Positions 37,617-45,489 of a DNA stretch of 45,489 nucleotides are shown here, in pieces (positions within the stretch are counted from its first letter, which is position 1; the number at the start of each line of letters is the position of its first letter). Source of the stretch: PUPG01 sp031323845. Lineage in GTDB: Bacteria > Bacteroidota > Bacteroidia > Bacteroidales > UBA7960. The DNA lies in NCBI GenBank assembly GCA_031323845.1, contig JAVIYP010000020.1, forward strand, positions 1 to 45,489. The letters run 5' to 3'. Position numbers and translations under genes: made by a program. The notes beneath the pieces are model-generated. The model saw only the letters and a list, made by a program, of their open reading frames with translations, made no database searches and was not told where the DNA came from.

Positions 37617-37624
37617 CAAAGGTA
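37617..37624 (-). promoter_or_regulatory. Possible -7 element of the response regulator gene
   Basis: On the minus strand this reads TACCTTTG, a TAnnTTTG match 23 bp before the ATG. No -33 TTTG lies at the usual distance; the nearest one is 26 bp away. Confidence 0.35.
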
Positions 37625-37741
37625 AGGAAGTATTTCCGGAGTTCACCTGTCAAAGGCAATCACTTTGTTTTTTTTAAGCTGACCGAACCATTATGTGATC
37701 ATTGTTTCATCTTACAGAACACCCTTTGCCGGCTGTTAATA

Positions 37742-40000
37742 CTATTCCGGTGGGATGTTTTTATAGAGAATAAAATCACGATGGGCTTTCAGCATATTTA
37801 CACTGTAGAGGATCAGGTTTTTGCTTTCTTGTAATATATTGAGAAAAAGAAGGCTGTTGCGTGTCCCCACTTCTTCATTTTTTATCATCCTGAGCTGTTT
37901 CTTTTTCAGCTCCTGCAAATTGTTAAGAATGTGTTTTTGTTGATTTATGATGTTGTTGACGTGCTCAAAATCATTGGTTTCCAAAAGTTTCAACTGTCCG
38001 TACAACAGTGCCGAAACTTTGGTGCCGAGTGCGTTCAGATCTTCTGTCTGTTGCCTGGTAAACGGCGGATGGTTGTTGTCGATGTATTCATATGCCGGTT
38101 CTGCCAAAAAGTTTATGGAATGTGCAATCTCCCGGAGGTAGTCGAGTATCTGAATGTAGTAATGACTGCTTTCAACGGCATCCTCCTGGAGCTTTTGCAC
38201 GGTTATGTAGGCGTCTGCTTTTAAGTCCTTGGTCCTTAAGTTCAACTCCCGTACATGTTTCAGGCTTGCCCGGAGCTTTTTCCGGTCTTCTTTTTGAAGA
38301 TAAAGCAGTATTCTTTTATACAGTTCGGCAGTTTGAGCAAGGGTGCTTTTGATGTTTCTTCTGCACGCCACCATGATACTGTTTTCATCCCATTGTATGT
38401 CCTGTTTTTCGTCGTAGGCCTTGCGTTTTCCGGCCCTGATTTTATGCAGATGATACGTTTTGATGATAATGGCAAAGGCGGCAGCCACCGCAATAACGGC
38501 TGCTATAATGCCTCCCCAGTAGATAAACAGCGCGATCAACAAGGACAGACTGAAAGCGGCAAAAGCAGTAAAAAACCAGCCCCCGATAACGGTAATCACA
38601 CCCGTGATGCGATATACGGCGCTTTCCCTGCCCCAGGCCCTGTCTGACAGCGATGTGCCCATGGCCACCATGAACGTAACATAAGTGGTTGACAGGGGCA
38701 GCTTCAGGGAGGTGGCCAGGGCGATTAAACTGCTGGCAACAACCAGGTTTACCGAAGCCCGAAGATGATCAAAATACGGAAGGTTTTTGCGGTTGTGTCC
38801 GTTGTTGTTATTAGCTGGCTTTTCAAAGCTTTTATTGATCCTTTTCAGGACAGCATCCGGGAGTATCCATACAAAAAATTTATTGATCTCCAATCCCATC
38901 CTCAGTACATTACGTGCCAGCGCTGTTGAGGAAAAGCGCTCATAGCCCTCGCCCTGACGGGCCAGATCAATCTCAGTTTGAGTTACAGACTTCGATTTTT
39001 TAGAAAACATCAGCGTCACGATCATGATCACACCGGCGATGAGCAGGTAGATGGTAGGAGTACGCACCGGATCGAGCAACGACTCCATGGTATGGGTGTC
39101 CGGATTGATGGTCGGATCAGACAGAAAAAGCATATACGATTCAAGTCCTGCCAAAGGCACCCCGATGAAGTTCACCAGGTCGTTGGATGCAAACGCCATG
39201 GCCAGTGCAAATGTGCCTGTGAGAATTACGATCTTCAGGATATTTACTTTGAACAGACTGATCAGCAGCTGAAAAAGTACTGTAAACGATATAAAAAAGT
39301 ACAACATCAGTTTGGAGGCATTCTGGTCAATCCAGGCCAGGGTTTCCGGCTGGATAAAAGAAGCTCCGCTTGCCCCTTTCAGCAGCAGGAAATAAAATAT
39401 GGCCGAAACGGATGCGCCTCCCCATAAAGCACCGATGAATGGAATTTTCTTTTCATAGTTAAACGTAAACAGCAACCTTGTAAGAAACTGCACCAGTGTC
39501 CCCACAGTAAAGGCAATAACCACAGAGAGCAATATGGCAGATATAATGGCCAGGGCACGTCCTGAATTGATATAGCTGCCAAGCTCCTGAAGTCCGTTTC
39601 CGGCCTGGATGCTTTTGATCATGCCTATGGCAACAGCGGCACCCAGCAACTCAAAAACAATGGAAACTGTGGTTGATGTCTGAAGTCCGAAGGTGTTGAA
39701 TGCATCCAGCAGAATCATATCTGTGATCATCACAGCCAGAAAGATGATCATGATCTCTGAAAAATAAAACTGGTCGGGATTGAAGATTCCGCTTCGTGCC
39801 ACTTCCATCATCCCGGAGCTGAAAATGGAACCCACGAGTACTCCCAGGGCGGCAATGCTCATAATAAAGAAAAAAGGCGCCACGCGGGCACCTATCGAAG
39901 AGTTCAGGAAGTTAACCGCATCGTTGCCCACTCCAACGCTGAGGTCGGCAACGGCGAGTATCAGCAAGGCTACGACAAAAAACAAGTATACGTATTCCAT
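37742..40000 (-). CDS. PiT-family inorganic phosphate transporter with long C-terminal domain
   Basis: A 752-residue membrane protein. The two PiT signature repeats are visible: VGNDAVNFLNSSIGARVAP near 24-42 and LPLSTTYVTFMVAMGTSLSDRAWG in the second half. It has about ten to twelve membrane helices. From about residue 530 the protein is soluble, helical and charged (HVRELNLRTKDLKADAYI; LKKKQLRMIKNEE), reminiscent of a PhoU-like helical bundle. PiT proteins import phosphate with a cation; the extension may give regulation in cis. It is upstream of the two-component pair on the same strand, with a 147-bp gap that allows a separate promoter. Transport function is firm; the role of the extension is inferred. 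Confidence 0.88.
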   Translation of the reverse strand: MEYVYLFFVVALLILAVADLSVGVGNDAVNFLNSSIGARVAPFFFIMSIAALGVLVGSIFSSGMMEVARSGIFNPDQFYFSEIMIIFLAVMITDMILLDAFNTFGLQTSTTVSIVFELLGAAVAIGMIKSIQAGNGLQELGSYINSGRALAIISAILLSVVIAFTVGTLVQFLTRLLFTFNYEKKIPFIGALWGGASVSAIFYFLLLKGASGASFIQPETLAWIDQNASKLMLYFFISFTVLFQLLISLFKVNILKIVILTGTFALAMAFASNDLVNFIGVPLAGLESYMLFLSDPTINPDTHTMESLLDPVRTPTIYLLIAGVIMIVTLMFSKKSKSVTQTEIDLARQGEGYERFSSTALARNVLRMGLEINKFFVWILPDAVLKRINKSFEKPANNNNGHNRKNLPYFDHLRASVNLVVASSLIALATSLKLPLSTTYVTFMVAMGTSLSDRAWGRESAVYRITGVITVIGGWFFTAFAAFSLSLLIALFIYWGGIIAAVIAVAAAFAIIIKTYHLHKIRAGKRKAYDEKQDIQWDENSIMVACRRNIKSTLAQTAELYKRILLYLQKEDRKKLRASLKHVRELNLRTKDLKADAYITVQKLQEDAVESSHYYIQILDYLREIAHSINFLAEPAYEYIDNNHPPFTRQQTEDLNALGTKVSALLYGQLKLLETNDFEHVNNIINQQKHILNNLQELKKKQLRMIKNEEVGTRNSLLFLNILQESKNLILYSVNMLKAHRDFILYKNIPPE

Positions 40001-40167
40001 CGGGTTGAGTTTGATGTTTACTGCACCGAAGGTACTGTGCCAATGTTAAGTAAAGCATAAGCCGGTGTTAACTTATTATTAAGCCTGTATGAATGCGCCT
40101 GTTGATCGAAAGGTTCATCTGTATGTTTACATTTTTCTTATATTCGGATGTTCAAATTACAAAAACC

Positions 40168-42603
40168 ATGACTCCTGCAACATTCAAACCGGCCACAGTG
40201 CGTGCCGCAATGCCTGTGGCTGTAATGGTCACTGTGGCGATCCTTCTTGTCATTATCGTCAACCTGCGATTGCATCAGCCACCGGCTGTAGTTCCCGCTG
40301 AGGCACCCCCGGAAGTTTTTTCCGCAGAGCGTGCCGCAATGCACCTGCCCCACATCGCCTCCAGGCCAAATCCCATTGGAAGCATCGCTAACCGGGAAGT
40401 CTTCGACTACATCCGGGCACAGCTTGTACACCTGGGGTATGAGCCGGAAATTCATGCTGCGACTCTATTTACCTCACATCAGTCGTTTCAGCGGTTTACC
40501 TGGCTCAATAACCTCTTGCTGAAGATTCCGGGCACCCGGGGCGATCAAACCCTCCTGATCATGGGCCACTATGATACGGTGATCAGCGCTCCCGGAGCCT
40601 CAGACAATGGCGCCGCGGTGGTCACCATGCTGGAGGCACTCAGGATGCTGCAGCATCACCCTCCCATGAAAAACAACCTGATTTTTTTCTTTCCGGATGG
40701 TGAGGAGGTCGGCTTGCTGGGTGCACAAGCCTTCAGGGAACTACACCCCTGGGCCGAAAATATCGACCTGATCATAAACCTGGAAGCCATGGGCACAAGC
40801 GGACAAAGCATTATGTTCGAAACAGGCAACAACAACCTGAACATCATCAGGCAGTTTGCCGGAACGGTTCCGCATCCTGTTGGTAATTCCATGACCGTCG
40901 AAGTTTATAAGCGCATTGGCACCGCTACGGATTACAATGTGTTCAGGGATGACGGTTACCAGGGACTGAACTTCGCCTATATCGGCAACAGTTTTGACTA
41001 CCATACCGCCGGTGATAATATCGAAAACACCGACTTGCGGTCCGTTCAGCACCACGGCTCCCATCTGGCTGCATTGCTGCTGCATCTTGGCAACGAGTCC
41101 TTTGAACCGGATGCCAGGCAAAATGCCGTGTACTTCAACACCATCGGATATGGCTTTGTCCACTATCCATACGGATGGGTGCCCGTAATTGCTGTCATTG
41201 TGGCTCTGACAGCCTTATTGCTCCTGATAAAAGGGGTGCGCGATAAGACAATCAGCCTCCGGAGGCTTTTGTTCGGCATTATCACTTTTTCCATCCATTT
41301 ACTCATCATATACTGGACTTTTGATGCTGTTTTTGAATTAATTAAGTCGGGTTACCCCGGAAGCGATTTCAGGTTGTTGCAGTACAATCAGTTGCCGCTT
41401 TTGTTCGGGTTTTCTCTGATCGCCGTAGCCTTTTCTGCAGCCTTTTTTCATATGATCCACCGCGGTGCCAAAGGATGGCAGCTGTCGTATCTTTTTTCGT
41501 GGGTCATACTTATTATCTGGGCCGGCGGCGATCAGCTGGTAATAAAGTCACTGGTGGTTCTGGTGTTGGCTGTCTGGGTATCGCTGGCACACCGAAAACC
41601 GGCACACGCTATTGATTATTGGTCGTCTGCCGTAATCGTATGGGTATTGCTCATGCTTGTTGTTTCCTTTATATTGCCGGGCGCAAGCTATTTGTTTGTA
41701 TGGCCGCTGGTGTTTTGCCTGGTGCCGTTCGGACTTTCTGTTATGAAGAAAAATCCGGAGCCCTCCGGGCCACTTTTCCTTATTCTCTTCCTGCTCTCAG
41801 CCATTCCGGTTTTGGCCTGGTTTCCGGTTATCATTAAGTTGTTCATAGAGGCTATGGGCCCCGGACTGATTCCGGTTACCATGCTGGTTGCCGGATTGGC
41901 GATGGGATTGATGACACCTTTTTACTACCTGATAACACGGGTCAGGCCATGGCTTATCCCAGGTGTTTTGTTTCTTTCGGGCCTGGTGTTGCTCATTGCG
42001 AAAGCAGGCAGTTTTGATTATTCCGAAAGGCACAGGCAACAGAACCATGTTATTTATGCTACGGATGCCAATTCCGGGAAGGCTTACTGGATGGGAAGCA
42101 GGGATGCCTGGACAGCGCAGTTTCTGACAGATGTTCCTGATACCATAAATCTTGGCACCTTCTATCCGTATCTCGATGAGCTCACCATTGCCAAAGAAAG
42201 CCAGTACCCCTTGCTTCCGGCCCCTGAAGTTCTCCTGTTGTCCGACAGCATTGACAATGGAGAACGCAGGCTGACCTTAAACGTGCGGTCGCACAATGAT
42301 GCTGCCCTGCTAAACTTTTTTATAAACCCGGGAGCGCATACACCGGAAATACAAATGCCCGGTTTGGAACGCAGAACCATGAGGCCTGTCAGAGATACGG
42401 ACTGGTATATGATCCAGCTGCTGGCTCCTCCGGCCGAGGGCACATCCTTCAGTGTGTTCACCCGGTCAGATCAGGAAGTGCACGTGCATGTCCTTGAAGT
42501 GGATTATTCAGGAATCCCGGAATTTGCTGATTATGAAAAAAGGCCGGCAACCATGATGTCGTCGGGAGACAGGTCAATGACCGGCAATCGTTTTACGTTC
42601 TGA
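40168..42603 (+). CDS. M28-family membrane metallopeptidase
   Basis: An 811-residue protein from the ATG at 40168. An N-terminal membrane helix (about 15-35) leads to an M28 aminopeptidase-type domain: MGHYDTV (His134, Asp136), GASDNGAA (Asp146) and FPDGEEVGLLG (Glu179/Glu180), consistent with a two-zinc site. From about residue 345 on it has eight or more membrane helices, then a C-terminal soluble domain of about 170 residues, resembling endoplasmic-reticulum metallopeptidase-like proteins. An ATG at 40093 would add 25 residues with a second hydrophobic stretch; 40168 gives a cleaner N-terminus. The substrate is unknown. It overlaps the convergent MmcQ gene by 11 bp. Confidence 0.87.
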   Translation: MTPATFKPATVRAAMPVAVMVTVAILLVIIVNLRLHQPPAVVPAEAPPEVFSAERAAMHLPHIASRPNPIGSIANREVFDYIRAQLVHLGYEPEIHAATLFTSHQSFQRFTWLNNLLLKIPGTRGDQTLLIMGHYDTVISAPGASDNGAAVVTMLEALRMLQHHPPMKNNLIFFFPDGEEVGLLGAQAFRELHPWAENIDLIINLEAMGTSGQSIMFETGNNNLNIIRQFAGTVPHPVGNSMTVEVYKRIGTATDYNVFRDDGYQGLNFAYIGNSFDYHTAGDNIENTDLRSVQHHGSHLAALLLHLGNESFEPDARQNAVYFNTIGYGFVHYPYGWVPVIAVIVALTALLLLIKGVRDKTISLRRLLFGIITFSIHLLIIYWTFDAVFELIKSGYPGSDFRLLQYNQLPLLFGFSLIAVAFSAAFFHMIHRGAKGWQLSYLFSWVILIIWAGGDQLVIKSLVVLVLAVWVSLAHRKPAHAIDYWSSAVIVWVLLMLVVSFILPGASYLFVWPLVFCLVPFGLSVMKKNPEPSGPLFLILFLLSAIPVLAWFPVIIKLFIEAMGPGLIPVTMLVAGLAMGLMTPFYYLITRVRPWLIPGVLFLSGLVLLIAKAGSFDYSERHRQQNHVIYATDANSGKAYWMGSRDAWTAQFLTDVPDTINLGTFYPYLDELTIAKESQYPLLPAPEVLLLSDSIDNGERRLTLNVRSHNDAALLNFFINPGAHTPEIQMPGLERRTMRPVRDTDWYMIQLLAPPAEGTSFSVFTRSDQEVHVHVLEVDYSGIPEFADYEKRPATMMSSGDRSMTGNRFTF

Positions 42604-42952
42604 ATTTGAGCAACTGCATCTTCAGGGTTCTGGTCAAACCGTTCACCACCAGCTCATACGAATGATCAATCCATTCATAAAGGAGTGTGTCAGGGATGGA
42701 GCCATCCATAACTATGGTGTTCCAGTGCTTTTTATTCATATGGTAGCCTGCAGTAACGGCAGGATAGGTTTCCCGGAGCTCCAGTGCTTTTTCAGGATCG
42801 CATTTCAGGTTAACTGATTCAAAGAGGTCCACGTCAGTCAGTGCAAAAAGCTTCCCCATCACTTTGAAGCACAGCGTGTTCTGGTCAAAAGGAAAATCTT
42901 CGGCAACTCCGGCTTTACTAAGGCAGTAGTTGCGAAAAGCTTCAATATGCAT
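42593..42952 (-). CDS. MmcQ/YjbR family protein
   Basis: A 119-residue protein with the MmcQ/YjbR pattern: LSKAGVAEDFPFDQNTLCFKVMGKLFAL, KCDPEKALELRE and AGYHMNKKHWNTIVMDG. The fold resembles a double-wing DNA-binding domain, but the biological role is unproven. It follows the nucleoside phosphorylase gene by 13 bp, so the two are probably co-transcribed. Confidence 0.9.
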   Translation of the reverse strand: MHIEAFRNYCLSKAGVAEDFPFDQNTLCFKVMGKLFALTDVDLFESVNLKCDPEKALELRETYPAVTAGYHMNKKHWNTIVMDGSIPDTLLYEWIDHSYELVVNGLTRTLKMQLLKFRT

Positions 42953-42965
42953 TTTTTATGAAGGA

Positions 42966-43781
42966 TTACATGGCTTCAATCAGTGCGGTAAAGATCCGGG
43001 TCATCTTTTTTGTGGCAAGTCCGGCCACCTCCTGAACGCCTTCATGCGTGGTGGGCTGCTCCATTTCAGAAGCTTCGGTCAGGTTGGTAATTACAGAAAT
43101 GCCGAAGCAACGCATGCCTGCATGACGTGCCACGATAACCTCAGGTACCGTTGACATCCCTGTGGCATCGGCGCCGAAGATGCGAAACAACCTGTATTCG
43201 GCCGGCGTTTCCAGGGTTGGTCCCGGACTGCCAATATATACGCCGGTCTGGAATTTGATGTTTTGGGCGGTGGCAATGTTCTTTGCCAGTCCGATGAGTT
43301 CACGGCTGTAGGTTTCGCTCATCTCGGGAAATCGCGTGCCGAATTCATCCATGTTGGGACCGCGCAAGGGGTTTTCCGGAAAATGATTGATGTGGTCGCG
43401 GATGATCATCAGATCGCCAACCTCAAAACTGGGGTTGAGGCCACCAGCCGCGTTGGAAACAAGCAGCGTATGTACACCCAACAACTTCATAACCCTTATG
43501 GGAAAGGTCACCTTCTCCATCGGATAGCCTTCATAATAGTGAAAACGGCCCTGCATGGCCACCACCTGTTTACCTCCGAGCTTTCCGAAAATAAACCTTC
43601 CTGCATGGCCTTCCACCGTGGAGGATAAAAAATTCGGGATGTCACGGTAGGGCATGGTGTAGCTTACCTCAATTTCATCAACCAGCCCGCCGAGTCCACT
43701 GCCTAAAACAATGCCTATCTCCGGCTCAAGCCCGGTTTTGTGTTTTAAAAATTCTGCCGTTTCTCTGATCTGTGCTATCAT
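42966..43781 (-). CDS. punA: Purine-nucleoside phosphorylase (trimeric type)
   Basis: A 271-residue enzyme from the ATG at 43781 (MIAQIRETAEFL); an ORF extension to 43841 adds an unlikely hydrophobic N-terminus. Motifs are GIVLGSGLGGL (phosphate site), VEGHAGRFIFG, YEGYPMEKVTFPIRVMKLLG, SNAAGGLNPSFEVGDLMIIRDHIN and ATGMSTVPEVIVARHAG. It splits inosine, guanosine and deoxy forms with phosphate for purine salvage. Length fits the low-molecular-mass trimeric class. It is divergent from the decarboxylase. Confidence 0.95.
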   Translation of the reverse strand: MIAQIRETAEFLKHKTGLEPEIGIVLGSGLGGLVDEIEVSYTMPYRDIPNFLSSTVEGHAGRFIFGKLGGKQVVAMQGRFHYYEGYPMEKVTFPIRVMKLLGVHTLLVSNAAGGLNPSFEVGDLMIIRDHINHFPENPLRGPNMDEFGTRFPEMSETYSRELIGLAKNIATAQNIKFQTGVYIGSPGPTLETPAEYRLFRIFGADATGMSTVPEVIVARHAGMRCFGISVITNLTEASEMEQPTTHEGVQEVAGLATKKMTRIFTALIEAM

Positions 43782-43807
43782 AGGATAATGTATTAAAGGT
43801 TTCCCTG

Positions 43808-43815
43808 CAAAAATA
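43808..43815 (-). promoter_or_regulatory. Possible -7 element of the nucleoside phosphorylase gene
   Basis: On the minus strand this reads TATTTTTG, a TAnnTTTG match 27 bp before the chosen ATG at 43781. A TTTTTG-like -33 lies 23 bp further, slightly beyond the usual spacing. It supports the downstream start. Confidence 0.4.
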
Positions 43816-43938
43816 AAAATATAAATAATAGTGCGGCACAAAAAGCATTACGAAGGATGTATGATGATTATTCTTCACAAAGAATATCATTGAATAATAA
43901 GGCTTACCTTCGCGATATGAACGCAAAAATCAAGAGTT

Positions 43939-45345
43939 ATGGATCGTGCTGAGTTTCGAAGATACGGACATGAGTTTATTGACTGGCTGGCCGATTACTT
44001 TGATCATATTGAGCAGTATCCGGTCAGGTCGGAGGTAGCTCCGGGCGCTATTTTGTCTGTGCTGCCTGACACACCGCCCATGCAGCCGGAGTCGATGGAG
44101 GCGGTTTTTTCGGATTTCAGGAAGGTGATCATGCCGGGCATCACGCATTGGCAGCATCCCGGATGGTTTGCTTATTTCCCGGCGAACAACAGTCCGGTTT
44201 CCGTACTCGCCGAACTGCTGACGGCGGGTTTGGGCAGTCAGTGCATGTTATGGCAGACCTCTCCGGCGGCTGCCGAACTGGAAGAGCGGATGATGGAGTG
44301 GCTCCGCGACATGCTGGACTTGCCGAGGGGCATGACAGGCGTCATCCAGGATACGGCTTCCACGGCGACGCTGTGCGCCTTGCTTTCAGCACGCGAAACA
44401 GCAACCGGCCATACAGCAAACCAAAAAGGGATTGATGTGCCTTTGCGTGTTTATGTTACATCCGAAACACATTCAAGCATAGAAAAGGGTGTTAAGATTG
44501 CCGGCTTTGGCCGCGAAAATCTTGTAATGGTCAGGACGGGGGAGGATTTAGGGATGTGTCCGGTTGATCTGGATCGCGCTGTTAAGAAGGATATTGATGA
44601 AGGCAGACATCCTGCATGCGTGGTGGCAACCCTCGGCACCACATCCTCCATGGCTATGGATCCTGTTGATGCCATTGGTGATGTTTGCAGAAAGCACAAC
44701 ATCTGGCTTCATGTGGATGCTGCCTTTGCCGGAACGGCTGCCATTCATCCCGACCACCGCTGGTTTATGAAAGGAGTGGAAAAAGCCGATTCCTTTGTGT
44801 TTAATCCGCACAAATGGATGCTGACCAATTTTGATTGTTCAGCCTATTTTGTCAAAGATCCTGAAATACTTTTACGTACTTTATCCATACAACCCGAATA
44901 CCTCAGAACCTCAGCCGACCGCCAGGTAAAGAACTACCGCGACTGGGGCATTCAGCTGGGCCGCCGGTTCAGGGCGCTGAAGTTGTGGTTTGTCATCAGG
45001 TCGTATGGCATTGAAGGCATACGTAACATGGTGGAACGTCATATTGATCTTGCACGGAAGTTTAGCGGATGGATTGACGCCGGCAGCAACTTCGAGCGCA
45101 TGGCGCCACAGCATCTGAGCCTGGTGTGCTTCAGATATAATCCGGGTAATCTGACAGAAAGCGAACTTGAACGGATCAATAAAAACCTGCTGGAACGATT
45201 AAACGCAACAGGCAAGGTTTACCTTACCCACACTACACTGAACGGAATCTATACGCTGCGCCTATCGGTAGGTCAGCGAAACACGGATGTCAGGCATGTT
45301 AATATGGTCTGGGAGCTGCTCAATGAGATAGTGAAGGATATTTAG
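43939..45345 (+). CDS. PLP-dependent group II decarboxylase (aromatic-amino-acid type)
   Basis: A 468-residue decarboxylase of the AADC/DOPA/histidine/tyrosine family. Family marks include MPGITHWQHPGWFAYFPANNS near the N-terminus, IQDTASTATLCALLSARE (cofactor phosphate region), HVDAAFAGTA (Asp pairing with the PLP nitrogen) and FNPHKWMLTNFDCS with Lys292 as the Schiff-base lysine. Length is typical (470-490). The product would be an aromatic or related amine with release of CO2; the substrate cannot be read from sequence. No antiporter is adjacent. Its 3' end overlaps the convergent CvpA-like gene by 84 bp. Confidence 0.9.
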   Translation: MDRAEFRRYGHEFIDWLADYFDHIEQYPVRSEVAPGAILSVLPDTPPMQPESMEAVFSDFRKVIMPGITHWQHPGWFAYFPANNSPVSVLAELLTAGLGSQCMLWQTSPAAAELEERMMEWLRDMLDLPRGMTGVIQDTASTATLCALLSARETATGHTANQKGIDVPLRVYVTSETHSSIEKGVKIAGFGRENLVMVRTGEDLGMCPVDLDRAVKKDIDEGRHPACVVATLGTTSSMAMDPVDAIGDVCRKHNIWLHVDAAFAGTAAIHPDHRWFMKGVEKADSFVFNPHKWMLTNFDCSAYFVKDPEILLRTLSIQPEYLRTSADRQVKNYRDWGIQLGRRFRALKLWFVIRSYGIEGIRNMVERHIDLARKFSGWIDAGSNFERMAPQHLSLVCFRYNPGNLTESELERINKNLLERLNATGKVYLTHTTLNGIYTLRLSVGQRNTDVRHVNMVWELLNEIVKDI

Positions 45346-45489
45346 CCTGTCGATCAGCAGGTAAAGCGAACTTCCGGACAGCAATTCTTCCGATAGAAGT
45401 TTGTGGTTCGCATCAAAAAAAGTGATTACGGCAAAGATCACCGACAGCACCACGAGCCATTTGATGAGTCCGAACAACAAGCCGGCCAG
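45262..45489 (-). CDS. CvpA-family membrane protein, C-terminal part (cut by window edge)
   Basis: The open frame runs off the right edge, so only the last 75 residues are visible. They read LAGLLFGLIKWLVVLSVIF, then a helix and a hydrophobic SGSSLYLLIDRL segment, resembling the last membrane helix and tail of CvpA proteins (colicin V production/cell-envelope proteins of unclear role). No start codon is needed inside the window. The final 84 bp overlap the decarboxylase gene tail-to-tail. Assigned by pattern only. Confidence 0.6.
   Translation of the reverse strand: MAGLLFGLIKWLVVLSVIFAVITFFDANHKLLSEELLSGSSLYLLIDRLNILHYLIEQLPDHINMPDIRVSLTYR

Noticed and set aside
37651..37679. Terminator-like CAAAG/CTTTG hairpin with T8 on the plus strand
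   Set aside because: The stem is only 5 bp and no plus-strand gene lies upstream for it to end.

Overview
The window comes from a bacterium of the phylum Bacteroidota, most likely class Bacteroidia. Four things show this. The gene order rpsU-xer-hpf-tRNAs-tuf-tRNA(Trp)-secE-nusG-rplK-rplA-rplJ-rplL-rpoB-rpoC-DUF3467 is typical of the phylum. Several promoters match its -33 TTTG / -7 TAnnTTTG consensus. Shine-Dalgarno sequences are mostly weak. Many proteins belong to Bacteroidota-typical families (GH3-like synthetase, periplasmic tricorn and DPP IV peptidases, long PiT transporter). No phage, transposon or CRISPR array is seen; this is mainly core chromosome with a few less familiar clusters.

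Layout. 1-285: a small repeat/hairpin patch downstream of a GH3-family gene (286-1806, minus). 1951-6433: a tightly packed five-gene plus-strand operon: orphan membrane histidine kinase, LolA-like protein, a YidD-like protein with an N-terminal export signal, and two related TPR-like/'PGxGxxYAG' membrane proteins whose genes overlap by about 60 bp. 6438-7699: TM2-domain protein and a 1-Cys-type peroxiredoxin (minus). 7700-8194: a 495-bp gap with a promoter followed at once by a long closed stem, a candidate structured RNA of about 147 nt. 8195-15459: tricorn-like peptidase and DPP IV (plus), around a minus-strand pssA-purS-yraN operon.

15497-30765: the translation/transcription core cluster: rpsU, tyrosine recombinase, hibernation factor, tRNA-Thr(TGT), -Tyr(GTA), -Gly(TCC), -Thr(GGT), tuf, tRNA-Trp(CCA), secE, nusG, four ribosomal protein genes, rpoB, rpoC and a DUF3467 gene. 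Inverted repeats that could fold in the RNA lie between tuf and tRNA-Trp, secE and nusG, and rplL and rpoB. The cluster's probable intrinsic terminator lies inside the 3' end of the convergent dnaE gene.

30720-35817: a mutagenesis-type cassette, dinB-dnaE (overlapping, minus), divergent from a gene for a self-cleaving HTH-S24 (LexA/CI-like) repressor. A perfect 7-3-7 palindrome lies in the 98-bp divergent promoter region. 35832-40000: a PhoR/PhoB-like two-component system and a PiT phosphate transporter with a long helical C-terminal extension (minus). 40168-45489: M28 membrane peptidase (plus), MmcQ/YjbR protein and purine nucleoside phosphorylase (minus), a PLP-dependent group II decarboxylase (plus) and the C-terminal part of a CvpA-family protein (minus, cut by the window edge).

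Most promising for follow-up: the candidate RNA at 7844-7990, the orphan kinase/YidD-like operon, and the LexA-like/DinB/DnaE cassette with its operator.
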